NCBI GenBank assembly: GCA_963783695.1
Contig: CAWAOM010000007.1
Location: 310,001-374,000, forward strand
Direction: 5' to 3'
Length of the DNA: 64,000 nucleotides
From: BM003 sp963783695
GTDB lineage: Bacteria > Pseudomonadota > Gammaproteobacteria > Steroidobacterales > BM003
The notes under the pieces were generated by a model. That model searched no databases, was not told the DNA's origin, and saw nothing but the letters and a program-made list of their open reading frames with translations. Of the stretch, positions 17,038-26,465 are shown piece after piece; the first letter of the stretch is position 1; each line of letters begins with the position of its first letter. A program made the translations under genes and the position numbers.

Positions 17038-18531
17038 TCATTCCGATTTCAGCTTTCTCTCGCGCCAGAAATCGGCGTTTTTGATACCGAGCTTGTCCGG
17101 ATCGAAAGTGTAGCGGCTGACCCCGGCCTTGCGCTGCCGCTCGTAGTCGGCAAGCGCCTTCAGCGCCGGTTTGCCCATGAAGAAAAGGATCAGGATCGCG
17201 ACGATATTGAGCCATGCCATCAGGCCGACGCCGATTTCGCCGAGACCCCAGGCCAGGCTCGCGGTGCGGATCGTGCCGTAGAACACCGAGGCCATCAGCG
17301 CCAGCTTCAGGATCACGAGTTCATACGGGACTTTAAAAAAGCGCCGCAGATAAGCGACATTCGTTTCGGCGATGTAGTAATAGGCGAGCAGCGTCGTGAA
17401 AGCGAAAAAGAACAGCGCAACGGCAACGAACGGTTTGCCGAGGCCGGGCATCGCGCTTTCTACCGCCAGTTGCGTAAACGTCGGCGTATTGGGATCGATT
17501 GCCGCATCGACGAAATTAAAACCGGCCAGTGGTGTGCCATTGCCGTCCACGACGTTGTAGGAATTGGTGATCAGGATCATGAAAGCCGTCGCGGTGCAAA
17601 CCAGCAGCGTATCGACATATACCGAGAACGCCTGTACGAGGCCTTGCTGGGCCGGGTGGTCCACCTCCGAGGCAGCCGCGGCATGCGGCCCCGTTCCCTG
17701 GCCGGCCTCGTTGGAGAAAATGCCGCGCTTCACACCCCAGAATACGGCACCACCGGTCACCGCCTCGAGGGTGAATGCGTTGTCGACGATCAGGCTCAGA
17801 ATGCCGGGCAGCGCGGAAATATTCATCAGCACGATACCGACGGCAACGATGACATAGCCCAGTGCCATGAACGGCACGACGACCTGGGTGAAGTGGGCGA
17901 TACGTTTTACGCCACCGAAAATGATGAAACCGAGCACGGCCACGATGACGATGGCGGTAAAGAGCTTGGTGGCGCTGATCGTGCCGAATACCGTATCGAG
18001 CATCGTGCCATTGCCGAAGGCGAGGTCGGCGGCGTTGCCGATCGCATTCGACTGCACGCCCGGCAGCAACAGCCCGGTCGCGACAATTGTCGTTACCGCA
18101 AACACCCAGGCGTAGGCCTTGTTACCCATGGCCTTTTCGATATAAAAGGCCGGCCCGCCGCGATATTCGCCTTCCTCTTCTTCCTTGTAGATCTGACCCA
18201 GCGCCGATTCGATGTAAGCGGTGGCCGATCCGAGGAACGCGACGATCCACATCCAGAAGATCGCGCCGGGGCCGCCAAAGCCGATTGCGGCCGCAACGCC
18301 GGCGATATTGCCGGTGCCGACCCGCCCGGACAGCGACACCGCCAGCGCCTGGAACGAGGAGATGCCACGCTCCGACTCCTTGCTAACAAACAGCAGCCGG
18401 ATCATTTCGCTGAACAAGCGCACTTGAACGAATCGCGTCAGGATCGAGAAAACAAGCCCGGCGCCGAGGCACAAATAAACGAGCGGTGCGCTCCAGACGA
18501 ATCCGTTGATGGTGTCGACGATCTGCTGCAT
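17038..18531 (-). CDS. Sodium:alanine/glycine symporter, AGCS family
   Basis: 497 residues with about 11 membrane helices. The family signature is clear: GRVGTGNIAGVAAAIGFGGP near the N-terminus and KRGIFSNEAGQGTGPHAAAA in the middle. AGCS proteins import D- or L-alanine or glycine with Na+. Length is slightly above the usual 450-490 because of a C-terminal charged tail (FWRERKLKSE). It stands alone, convergent with the first XRE cassette. Confidence 0.95.
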   Translation of the reverse strand: MQQIVDTINGFVWSAPLVYLCLGAGLVFSILTRFVQVRLFSEMIRLLFVSKESERGISSFQALAVSLSGRVGTGNIAGVAAAIGFGGPGAIFWMWIVAFLGSATAYIESALGQIYKEEEEGEYRGGPAFYIEKAMGNKAYAWVFAVTTIVATGLLLPGVQSNAIGNAADLAFGNGTMLDTVFGTISATKLFTAIVIVAVLGFIIFGGVKRIAHFTQVVVPFMALGYVIVAVGIVLMNISALPGILSLIVDNAFTLEAVTGGAVFWGVKRGIFSNEAGQGTGPHAAAASEVDHPAQQGLVQAFSVYVDTLLVCTATAFMILITNSYNVVDGNGTPLAGFNFVDAAIDPNTPTFTQLAVESAMPGLGKPFVAVALFFFAFTTLLAYYYIAETNVAYLRRFFKVPYELVILKLALMASVFYGTIRTASLAWGLGEIGVGLMAWLNIVAILILFFMGKPALKALADYERQRKAGVSRYTFDPDKLGIKNADFWRERKLKSE

Positions 18532-18775
18532 TCGGGCGCCCCTGGTTTGTTGTCTGCCTGTGGAGTTCCGGGGATTCTAACGCGGCGAAGGCGGGAGTGG
18601 TTATCAAGTACTTCGAGAGTGGGTATTTCGCTATTCGCGCCAACGGCTGTCAGTGCGAAACCGAGTTTCGGATCCGCGCACACGCCGGCTTGCTATCGGC
18701 GGCGCCAAAGCCGATGGTTCGTGCCTGGCGAGATACAGGACGGTGCAGGCCCGGCTTGCCTCTAGCGCTGCAGGC

Positions 18776-19486
18776 CTAATGCCCGTCTTCGCGTGGCAGC
18801 ATCGTCAGCGTGTCCCTGATCCGGTCGAGATGGGCCTGCTCGACTTCCGGCCAGCGCGCGGCGTTGGCGCCACCGTCATTCAGCTCGGCCGCGGTCAATC
18901 CGTAGGATGCGAGATCGTCCATGAAGATGATCATCAGCTCTTTCTGCCGCGATGCATCGGTCAGGTAAACCATTCGTGCATAGGCCACCTCTGTCGGATA
19001 CGAATAACCCCTGCTGGCCAGGAACTGCCGCACCATTGCACCGTCGGTGCCGGCCTTTCTCTTCTTGTCCGGGTCGTAATGAAACGCTTCGGTATCGGTG
19101 AAGAACTCGTAATCGCCAAGCTTTACCCTGAGAGGAGAGTCGTCATAGTCATAGGTGTATGACTTCTCCGGCAGGTAGGCCTCGTACTGGACCCAGTAGA
19201 CGCTTTTCAGTTTGTCATCACCGTCGGTTTCGACGAAGAAGTGTTGTTCGGTATCCGCCACGCCATAGAGTATGAATTTCTGCCCGCCGATGTACTGAAA
19301 TGACGGATCGAAGCGCAGGACTGCCGCCGGGTCGTGATCCGACAGGAGGTCGTTGCCCGCAACGCTGCGGCTCAGGCCGGTGTATTCGGGCGCGGTCGTG
19401 AAGCGGCCGCGGTCCGAGTAGTACCAGTGCGCAATCGCTGCTCCCGCAATCAGTATCAGGACGGCGAACAGGGCTACTCTCTTCAT
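18776..19486 (-). CDS. Hypothetical membrane-anchored or secreted protein
   Basis: 236 residues starting MKRVALFAVLILIAGAAIAH, a signal peptide or anchor, followed by a soluble domain rich in Asp, Tyr and Glu (KSVYWVQYEAYLPEKSYTYD). I do not recognise the family. A TTG three codons earlier gives a longer version, but ATG 19486 sits better before the hydrophobic segment. Neighbours give no functional clue. Confidence 0.7.
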   Translation of the reverse strand: MKRVALFAVLILIAGAAIAHWYYSDRGRFTTAPEYTGLSRSVAGNDLLSDHDPAAVLRFDPSFQYIGGQKFILYGVADTEQHFFVETDGDDKLKSVYWVQYEAYLPEKSYTYDYDDSPLRVKLGDYEFFTDTEAFHYDPDKKRKAGTDGAMVRQFLASRGYSYPTEVAYARMVYLTDASRQKELMIIFMDDLASYGLTAAELNDGGANAARWPEVEQAHLDRIRDTLTMLPREDGH

Positions 19487-19836
19487 GGCCAACAACGCTG
19501 CATAGTGGCGGTCCGTCTTCGATTCCTGACATTTGGCTAGTGTACGCCGCGTATGCGGCGTATCGAAGTAAGTGCGACGGGATCAAAAACTATCCTGCTT
19601 CTTGGCAGATCGCCGGGGGGTCTTTCACTGATGGCTTGATGAAACGGGTCGCAGTCTCACCAATAGCGTTTGTTTCACACGCCGGGGCGGCGCAGATTAG
19701 CCGCGAGTGAAAGGTCGACGGCGAGCCGCCCGGCGACTCCTCCGGCTCGCGCCCGGCGCGTTTCGATGCGGCCGAAGCCAATAACTTGCCCACAGTCGGT
19801 AGCTGCTCGACAATGGCTTGAGCAACGGAGTATCAG
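19487..19836. other. Intergenic region between divergent genes, with a palindrome
   Basis: No gene is visible. It contains the perfect stem TACGCCGC/GCGGCGTA at 19543-19562 with loop GTAT, 57 bp upstream of the minus-strand gene start, which may be an operator. No T-tract follows. Confidence 0.5.
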
Positions 19837-20778
19837 ATGCCTATCTGCGAAGCCGACCCGTGGCGAATGCAATATTTCGAAGGCGTGGCGTGCCCGGCTG
19901 ACGTCAACGTACCTACCGAGGATGGCGACGCCTGGCGCTGGTATCCGGAGTACAAGTGGATCTACGACAAGCTTGCGGTCGCCGAGAGCCAGGATCTCCC
20001 TTGCGCGCCGCACGGTATCGATCCCGATGCGTTCCCGGTTTTCAGCAAGCCGATCTACAACATGCGCGGAATGGGCGCCGGCAGCGGCGTGCTGCGCACG
20101 CTGAAAGAGTACAAGCATCGCCAGCGTCCGGGCCACATGTGGATGCAATTGCTGGACGGCGAGCATGTCAGTACCGACGTGGCCGTGGTCGATGGCGAGG
20201 TGAAGTGGCAGCGGCATTGCGTCGGCAAGCCGCTTGCGGGGGGCATGTTCGATTACTGGACCGTGCTTGCCGAAGGCCGCCCCGAGGTCGAGCGCTATCT
20301 TGCGACCTGGGTCGGCACCTATATGACCGGCTACACCGGCATGCTCAATTTCGAGACCATCGGCGCGCGCATCATAGAGGTGCACATGCGGTTTGCCGAC
20401 CAGTGGCCGGACCTGTACGGGGCAGGCTGGGTCGAGGCACTGGTCAAACTCTATGCCGCGGGGGTCTGGGACTTCGACGATCGCGACCGGCGTGACGGTT
20501 ACAGCGTCGTGTTGTTCGGCGAGCACGGTATCCAGTACCGCTATCCGCCGATGGAACTGGTCGACCGGCTGCGCGCGACCGAGGGCGTATCCAGCGTCCA
20601 GATCACGTTCCATGAAGATCGCCCGCCCGCAAGCCACTCGATGCCGCCCGGCGGATTTCGTCTCGCGATCGTCAATACGTTCGATCTCGAACTTGGCCGG
20701 CATGTCCGTGAGGATCTTGCGCTCGCGTTCTGGACCACGCAGCAACTGGTCCGGCGCGGTCGGCGCCGCAGCCCATGA
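19837..20778 (+). CDS. ATP-grasp-like protein without an obvious N-terminal domain
   Basis: 313 residues. The segment KPIYNMRGMGAGSGVL followed by a GHMWMQLLDGEHVSTDVAVV stretch, and later the GMLNFETIGARIIEVHMRFA stretch, resemble the central and C-terminal lobes of ATP-grasp ligases (a nucleotide-binding Lys, then Glu and an Arg or Asn near the metal site). The usual pre-ATP-grasp domain is reduced. Its stop overlaps the S15 hydrolase ATG (ATGA), so the two are cotranslated. The catalytic set should be checked before calling it active. Confidence 0.55.
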   Translation: MPICEADPWRMQYFEGVACPADVNVPTEDGDAWRWYPEYKWIYDKLAVAESQDLPCAPHGIDPDAFPVFSKPIYNMRGMGAGSGVLRTLKEYKHRQRPGHMWMQLLDGEHVSTDVAVVDGEVKWQRHCVGKPLAGGMFDYWTVLAEGRPEVERYLATWVGTYMTGYTGMLNFETIGARIIEVHMRFADQWPDLYGAGWVEALVKLYAAGVWDFDDRDRRDGYSVVLFGEHGIQYRYPPMELVDRLRATEGVSSVQITFHEDRPPASHSMPPGGFRLAIVNTFDLELGRHVREDLALAFWTTQQLVRRGRRRSP

Positions 20779-22784
20779 ACGACGGCGTAGAAGACATCGA
20801 GAACGTCTGGATTCCGCTTGCGGACGGTTGCCGGCTCGCCGCGCGGATCTGGCGCCCCGACGATGCGGCGGATAACCCGGTGCCGGCGTTGCTCGAGTTC
20901 CTGCCGTATCGCAAGCGCGATTTCATGCGTCACCGCGACGAGCCTATGCACCGTTACCTGGCCCGGCACGGCTACGCCAGCGTGCGTGTCGATTTGCGCG
21001 GCTCCGGCGATTCGGACGGCCTGTTGTCCGACGAGTACACCGCGCAGGAGCATGCCGACGGGGTCGAGGTGATCGCATGGCTGGCGGCGCAACCCTGGTG
21101 CAGCGGCGCGGTTGGCATGTTCGGTATCTCGTGGGGCGGATTCAATTCGCTGCAAATCGCCGCGCTGCGCCCGCCGGCGCTGAAGGCGATCATGGCGCTG
21201 TGCGCCGCCGACGACCGCTATACGGACGATGCCCATTACATGGGCGGGTGCCTGCTGACCGAGAACTTGCAGTGGGGTGCGATCTTCATGATGAACCAGG
21301 CGCTGCCGCCGGATCCGGAGATTGCCGGTACGGCCTGGCGCGAGCAATGGCGTGAGCGTCTCGAACAGCTACCGAATTTTCCGGAGCTGTGGCTGCGCCA
21401 ACCCTGGCGTGGCGAATACTGGCGCGAGGGTTCGGTACGCGATCACATCGAACGCATCGAGGTGCCGGTTTATGCGATTGGCGGCTGGGCCGATGCGTAT
21501 TCGAATGCGGTGCCGCGGCTTGTCGCCACACTGCACTCGCCATGCAAGGGTCTGATCGGCCCGTGGGCGCACACGTTCCCCCATCTTGGCATTCCCGGGC
21601 CGGCGATCGGATTCCTCCAGGAGGCGGTACGCTGGTGGGATCGCTGGCTCAAGAACATCGACAACGGCATCGAAGACGAGCCGGTGTTGCGCGTATGGAT
21701 GCAGGAAGCGGTCACGCCCGCGCCGCAATACGACTCGATGCCCGGCCGCTGGGTCGCCGAGCCGGTGTGGCCCAGCCCCGACATCGAGACAATGATTTTT
21801 TATCTTGCGGCGAACGGCTGCGCGCGCGATCCCGGCGAGCCGGAAGAGCAGATTCTGTCATCTCCGCAGACCTGCGGCATCCGCGGAGGAGAGTGGTGTG
21901 CGTTCGGCAGCGACGGTGAGATGCCGCGCGACCAGCGTCCCGACGACGGGGTTTCGCTGACCTTCGACACGCCGAGGCTCGCCGAACGCATCGAGATACT
22001 CGGCGCGCCGGTCGTCCGCCTCACGCTGCGCGCGGACCAGCCCACCGCGAATGTGATCGTGCGCCTGTGCGATGTCGCGGCGGACGGCTCTTCGCTCAGA
22101 GTTTCCTACGGCGTCCTGAACCTGACCCACCGCCACGGTCACGCCGAACCCGCGCCGCTCGTGCCGGGTCAGACCTTCAGCGTGGACATCCGGCTGAACG
22201 ACATCGCGCATGCGTTTCCCGAGGGTCATCGTATCCGCGTCGCGGTTTCGACCGCCTACTGGCCGATCGTCTGGCCGAGCAATGCGAACACCGCATTGCA
22301 TATCACGACCGGTGCAAGCGTGCTCGAGTTGCCGGTGCGCAAGCCGCGCCCCGACGACGACACGCTGCGGCCGTTCGAGCCGCCGGACATGGCGGCGAGC
22401 CCTTCGATGAAGCGCGTCCGGCATCATCAATTCAGCCGCCGGCTGGCGGTAGACCTGACCACCAACCGGTTTCATTACGAACTGAACGGCAGCGAGTTCG
22501 ACGACGCGAGCCTGGTGCACTTCGAGGATATTGATTTGAAGGTCGGTTATACGCTGAACAAGTGTTTCGAGATTGCCGAGGACGATCCGTTGTCGGCGAT
22601 GGAAATGATCGAGCAGCGGGCGACGCTGACGCGCGGCGAATGGCGGATTACGGTTCGGATGTCGATGACGCAGACCGCGGATGCGGAGGCGTATTATCTG
22701 AAGGGACGGCTGGAGGCCGACGAAGGCACGGAGCGCTTCGTCGAGCGGGATTTCGACGTCAGCTTGCCGCGGCGTCTGGTCTGA
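20775..22784 (+). CDS. CocE/NonD family hydrolase (peptidase S15-like)
   Basis: 669 residues: an alpha/beta hydrolase with the nucleophile Ser119 in GMFGISWGG, an Asp region in IGGWADAYSN and a His in IGPWAHTFPH, then a C-terminal jelly-roll (X-Pro dipeptidyl-peptidase C) domain. Members hydrolyse esters or acyl-peptides. It overlaps the ATP-grasp-like gene by four bases and runs convergently 26 bp into the next ATP-grasp gene. Its C-terminus extends beyond the jelly-roll by about 100 residues. Confidence 0.93.
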   Translation: MNDGVEDIENVWIPLADGCRLAARIWRPDDAADNPVPALLEFLPYRKRDFMRHRDEPMHRYLARHGYASVRVDLRGSGDSDGLLSDEYTAQEHADGVEVIAWLAAQPWCSGAVGMFGISWGGFNSLQIAALRPPALKAIMALCAADDRYTDDAHYMGGCLLTENLQWGAIFMMNQALPPDPEIAGTAWREQWRERLEQLPNFPELWLRQPWRGEYWREGSVRDHIERIEVPVYAIGGWADAYSNAVPRLVATLHSPCKGLIGPWAHTFPHLGIPGPAIGFLQEAVRWWDRWLKNIDNGIEDEPVLRVWMQEAVTPAPQYDSMPGRWVAEPVWPSPDIETMIFYLAANGCARDPGEPEEQILSSPQTCGIRGGEWCAFGSDGEMPRDQRPDDGVSLTFDTPRLAERIEILGAPVVRLTLRADQPTANVIVRLCDVAADGSSLRVSYGVLNLTHRHGHAEPAPLVPGQTFSVDIRLNDIAHAFPEGHRIRVAVSTAYWPIVWPSNANTALHITTGASVLELPVRKPRPDDDTLRPFEPPDMAASPSMKRVRHHQFSRRLAVDLTTNRFHYELNGSEFDDASLVHFEDIDLKVGYTLNKCFEIAEDDPLSAMEMIEQRATLTRGEWRITVRMSMTQTADAEAYYLKGRLEADEGTERFVERDFDVSLPRRLV

Positions 22785-23805
22785 TTCGTGCCCACGCGGT
22801 CGCGACCAGCGCCTCGAGAAGTTCCGCATAGGACCATCCCGCAAGATTGGCCATTACTGCAAGCTTCGCGTCGTAGCCCCAGGCCGGGTTTGGGTTGACC
22901 TCCATCAGTTTGATCGTTCCGTCCGCCGCAGTGCGGAAGTCGAAGCGCCCGTAATCTCGCAGACCGAGGCGGGCGAACAGCATGCGGCAGTAATCGCCCA
23001 GTTCCCGCTGCCGCTGGCCGGGCAGATTCGCGGGTTTAAATCTGATATCGGTCCAGTATGGCGAATCGGGGTCGGTCTTCGACTCGAACGACAGGATTGG
23101 TGCGAACTCCTTGGGTAGCGCCGAGAAATCGACCTCGAGCATCGGCAGTTGCTCGAATCCTCCGTCGGGGTTCCCGATCAGCGCCAGCCCGTACTCGGTG
23201 CCGGGCAAATACTCCTGGATCAGCACGTCGCAACCGGGTAGCTCGGCAACGAGCCAGGCCAGGTAGTCGCGTGCCTGGTTTTCATTTTCTACGACCGCAT
23301 TTTTTGTAATGCCGACGCTGCCATCCGCGGTATTCGGTTTGATCAGCGCCGGGAACGATCCGACCGAGGTGCCGGTGACCTGGGCGCCAGCTACGAAACG
23401 CTCGCGCGGCACGGCAACGCCCATCGCCTCGGCCAAAAGCCGCACGATCTGTTTGTCGTAGCAATAGAGCATTCCGCGCGGCGCTGCGCCGGTGTACGGC
23501 AGCCCCATCGTCTCGAGCTGCGTGGCGATGTGGATCTCATGCTGCGGATTGTTGAGAAGCCCGGTGTCGCAGAAGTTGACCACCAGGTCCGGGGCGAACT
23601 TGCGCAACGCGTCGAACAGGCCCTCGTGGCGCTCGATGACGGTGAATTCGAATTTGCCGAGCGCCGCGAATGCCTCGCGCATTCGCTCATGCACCGCGAG
23701 GTCTTCGGCGCCGTAGCGGTGCCCGTGCTTGGTCGGGTCGGGCAGCGACGGGTCGCCGGTGACGATCGCGATACGTCGGGGCAGGGAGTGTGTCGAAATA
23801 CCCAT
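22759..23805 (-). CDS. ATP-grasp ligase of the D-alanine:D-alanine ligase-like type
   Basis: 348 residues. It has GLPYTGAAPRGMLYCYDK (central-domain entry), KPNTADGSVGIT (the ATP-binding flexible loop), VLIQEYLPGTEYGLALIG and the metal-binding end MEVNPNPAWGYDAKL. These match D-Ala-D-Ala ligase-like enzymes that join carboxylates to amines. ATG 23805 is preceded by GGGGGA; a longer frame to 23886 adds a poor leader. Because no murein genes are near, it is more likely an accessory peptide ligase than Ddl. Confidence 0.85.
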   Translation of the reverse strand: MGISTHSLPRRIAIVTGDPSLPDPTKHGHRYGAEDLAVHERMREAFAALGKFEFTVIERHEGLFDALRKFAPDLVVNFCDTGLLNNPQHEIHIATQLETMGLPYTGAAPRGMLYCYDKQIVRLLAEAMGVAVPRERFVAGAQVTGTSVGSFPALIKPNTADGSVGITKNAVVENENQARDYLAWLVAELPGCDVLIQEYLPGTEYGLALIGNPDGGFEQLPMLEVDFSALPKEFAPILSFESKTDPDSPYWTDIRFKPANLPGQRQRELGDYCRMLFARLGLRDYGRFDFRTAADGTIKLMEVNPNPAWGYDAKLAVMANLAGWSYAELLEALVATAWARIRPDAAAS

Positions 23806-23973
23806 GCAGGAGTGTCCCCCAAGGATTCGAGCGGACGCCCTTTCTGCTGGACGGTCCGATCCGATCAGCCTATATCGTAGCCTCATTTGGCCGCCAGCGG
23901 CGCATGGTCAGACCGCCGGTTGGGCGCGGACATTCTGCACTGGTCACGCCAGGCAAAACCGTGATGCCAGCGC

Positions 23974-25173
23974 TTAACCCGGGCGCAGACGGTCCGCCAG
24001 TCGTTGCGTGACCGCAGTGAGTTTCGCCGGGTCGCCCTCGCGGCAATCGCTGTAAGTGATTGCCTGGAGCCACATTGCCAGCGCCCGGCCGGCGTCTTTC
24101 CAGTACAACGGGAACAAGACCTCGAAGTTCGAGCGCTTATTTCTGAGCCGCGCGATCATCAGCTCTTCCTTGCATTCCGGCGAGGCGAAATAGTTTGGTG
24201 ACATCAGCGCGACGATCTTGTTGCAACTTTCGATCGCGTCATCGATTTCCTGCTGCCACGATTTGCCGACATCGATGCTCAGCCGATAGTCGAAGACGCG
24301 GATGCCGGCGATTTCGGACTTGAGAAATTTCGCGAGCCGCGCAGCGGCCTCTTTGTCTTCCTCGGCATAGCTCAGGAAGACGTCGTAGCCGTTGGCAGTC
24401 GGTTGCGCGGGCGCGGCAGGATCGACAGGTTTCGGCCGGATGTCGGCCGGCCCGGGTTTTTTCTCCGCGGGCAGCGGCGCCGGCCGGGGTGGCGAATCGC
24501 GCGGTGGAAACGAAGCTGGCGGTAGAATCGTCCGCTTGTCCGGCACGGGCGCAACCGTTGGAGGTTCGGGAACCGCGCCCTCCGCGAACCGGCCATCGGA
24601 AAACTGCTCGAGCTGCCGTGCGACCGCTCGGATCCGGTCCTCTCGGTGCTCGACGATTCGTAACTCGGCGATTGGCAGACCGCGTTGCAACCATTGGTAG
24701 GCAGCCTCGACCAGCGGACCGAATATTGCCTCGGGCGGCCAGCGCTGGTTGCCCGCCGAGAGTAACGGCATCGCAACCACCGAATCGCGGCCTTCGTCGA
24801 GGAACGGGAACAGGCCGCGAAACAGCTCGCCGACGACCTGCGGCGGCGGGCCGATCACGAGCGGCTCGAAACAGACGATCCGGCCGATGTGCGTGTCCGG
24901 ATTGCGTTCTCTGAGCGGTTGCGAAATCCAGAATCCGGAAATCTCCCGCAGGTCCTGCGCCTTTTCCTGCGCCAGGTCCCTGACGGACAGTCCGTGCCGG
25001 TGCAACGCGCCGATCAGTGTTCCAGGAATGGGTTGATAACTGTTTGGAAACGCCGAAACCACCAACAGGTCAACCGCCTGCCCGGCGGGGATGCGCGAGA
25101 GATCGCCGTGGTAGAGCGTGATACTGCGTGTCCTCTCGCCGTCGTGTACATCTATCCCTGTGACTCTCTCCAT
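23974..25173 (-). CDS. Macro-like domain fused to a C-terminal TIR domain
   Basis: 399 residues. An N-terminal macro-like alpha/beta domain (about 15-180: ITLYHGDLSRIPAGQAVDLL, VVAMPLLSAGNQ) is followed by a proline-rich linker (about 200-260) and a TIR domain (262-382: YDVFLSYAEEDKEAA). The TIR region keeps the SPECKEEL motif with the candidate catalytic Glu about residue 337. Bacterial TIR domains hydrolyse or cyclise NAD+ and macro domains bind ADP-ribose. AGGAG sits before ATG 25173; the frame can extend to 25227 with TTG. No defence partner genes are obvious next to it. Confidence 0.8.
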   Translation of the reverse strand: MERVTGIDVHDGERTRSITLYHGDLSRIPAGQAVDLLVVSAFPNSYQPIPGTLIGALHRHGLSVRDLAQEKAQDLREISGFWISQPLRERNPDTHIGRIVCFEPLVIGPPPQVVGELFRGLFPFLDEGRDSVVAMPLLSAGNQRWPPEAIFGPLVEAAYQWLQRGLPIAELRIVEHREDRIRAVARQLEQFSDGRFAEGAVPEPPTVAPVPDKRTILPPASFPPRDSPPRPAPLPAEKKPGPADIRPKPVDPAAPAQPTANGYDVFLSYAEEDKEAAARLAKFLKSEIAGIRVFDYRLSIDVGKSWQQEIDDAIESCNKIVALMSPNYFASPECKEELMIARLRNKRSNFEVLFPLYWKDAGRALAMWLQAITYSDCREGDPAKLTAVTQRLADRLRPG

Positions 25174-25554
25174 GGTCGGCTCCTGCAACTCTTCGGCGCT
25201 GCCGGAACGCCTGTCGTCTCCCGACAAAACAATCCTGTCTACGCTATTGTAGCTGTTGCCATCCCGCTCTCTCCGGCCGCCTCCATCGTCGTAGCAGCAG
25301 CTTCGCCCATGCCTGACTCACCGGACCGGCGCGGATGCCGCGGCTTGTTCCGACCGGGATGCCGACATTCGCGACGATGTCACTCGCGGACGTGGTGTTC
25401 GTTTCACCCGCCCGCCGTTCAATGGCGGCACCACGCCATCCCGCATCGTACCGTCGCCGCGGCAGGCAATCTTGCCATGGAGCCGTGCCGGTGGTCGCTA
25501 CCGTGCCAACGTGAGGCATTGCGGTGGTTTTGCCTGAGCAAACCTCAACACGGG
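25174..25554. other. Gene-free stretch between macro-TIR and radical SAM genes
   Basis: No convincing frame is seen. Close to the radical SAM stop there is a short stem (GGGCT/AGCCC near 25555) without a T-tract. Confidence 0.4.
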
Positions 25555-26436
25555 CTACAGCCCGCGTTGCCACTCCTGCCTCAACGGCACCGAACCCGGG
25601 CGTTCGATCGCCGCGCGAACCTGGGAAAGCAGTTTCTCTTTGTCGCGCCCCAGCGTGCCTTTCAGCACGAGGTAATTCGAGGCATGGTCGCTGCGGAAAA
25701 TCGTGTTGTCGAGTTCGAGCGTTTCCAGTAGCCATTGCATCTCGGCGAACAGTCCGGGTTGATCGAGCGGTTCGAATTCTCCCTGGAACCCGGCCTGGTA
25801 GCGTTCGACCCCGGTTGGGAAACTCACGACCAGTGTCGACAAATACTCCGGTTGCGCGGCGTTCATCAGCCGCGCCGAATTTACCGCGTGCTGCTGCGAA
25901 TAACGCGTCCCGCCCATGCCGTTCAATATCATTACCGAGCTACGTGCGCCCGCGGCCTTGATCTTCTGCAACGCCTCCAGCGATGACTGGTATGTCTCGC
26001 CTTTGCTGACCCGCTCGAGCACGAGGTCGTCACCGCTCTCGCAGCCGACGTAGAAAAGCGACAGCCCCATCCCGCGCAGTTCGGCCAGTTGTTCGACCGT
26101 CTTCCTGCGCAGGTTGCGTGGCAGGCAATAACTCGACACCCGCTCCACGGTCGGCAGACTGGCATTGATGCAGGCGAGAATCTCGCCGAGCCGGCGAACC
26201 GACAACGTCATCGCATCGCCGTCGGCAAGGAAGACCCGCCGCACCGGGTCGCCAGTGCCCGCAACTGCCTGAATCTCGGCCTCGATGTCGGCGAATGGCT
26301 TCGGCCGGAAGCGCTTTTGTGGCTGGGTGTACATCTCGCAGAACGTGCACTTGTTCCACGAGCAGCCGTTGGTGACCTGCAGGATCAGCGAGCGCGCCTC
26401 GGAGGGAGGCCGGAAAACGGGTTCTATGTAGTTCAT
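25555..26436 (-). CDS. Radical SAM protein (Elp3/MiaB-like fold)
   Basis: 293 residues. The iron-sulphur motif is near the N-terminus: TNGCSWNKCTFCEMY with Cys25, Cys30 and Cys33, a Cx4Cx2C spacing rather than the usual Cx3Cx2C. It is followed by a glycine-rich SAM region (VFLADGDAMTL, YVGCESGDD). The frame ends near residue 293 without a recognisable extra domain. The reaction is unknown. It lies 29 bp downstream of the gene ending at 26466, on the same strand, probably in one transcript. Confidence 0.88.
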   Translation of the reverse strand: MNYIEPVFRPPSEARSLILQVTNGCSWNKCTFCEMYTQPQKRFRPKPFADIEAEIQAVAGTGDPVRRVFLADGDAMTLSVRRLGEILACINASLPTVERVSSYCLPRNLRRKTVEQLAELRGMGLSLFYVGCESGDDLVLERVSKGETYQSSLEALQKIKAAGARSSVMILNGMGGTRYSQQHAVNSARLMNAAQPEYLSTLVVSFPTGVERYQAGFQGEFEPLDQPGLFAEMQWLLETLELDNTIFRSDHASNYLVLKGTLGRDKEKLLSQVRAAIERPGSVPLRQEWQRGL

Positions 26437-26465
26437 CAGGATTATTGAAACGTGTTCACCGCAGC

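Noticed and set aside
17470..18765. 431-codon plus-strand frame opposite the AGCS symporter
   Set aside because: Shadow of the symporter in another frame; no motif.
22785..22844. Continuation of a minus-strand frame opposite the S15 hydrolase
   Set aside because: A His/Arg-rich shadow; the convergent ATP-grasp frame explains this end.
25244..25735. 163-codon minus-strand frame overlapping the radical SAM 3' end
   Set aside because: Arg/Gly-rich composition and overlap in another frame mark it as a shadow.
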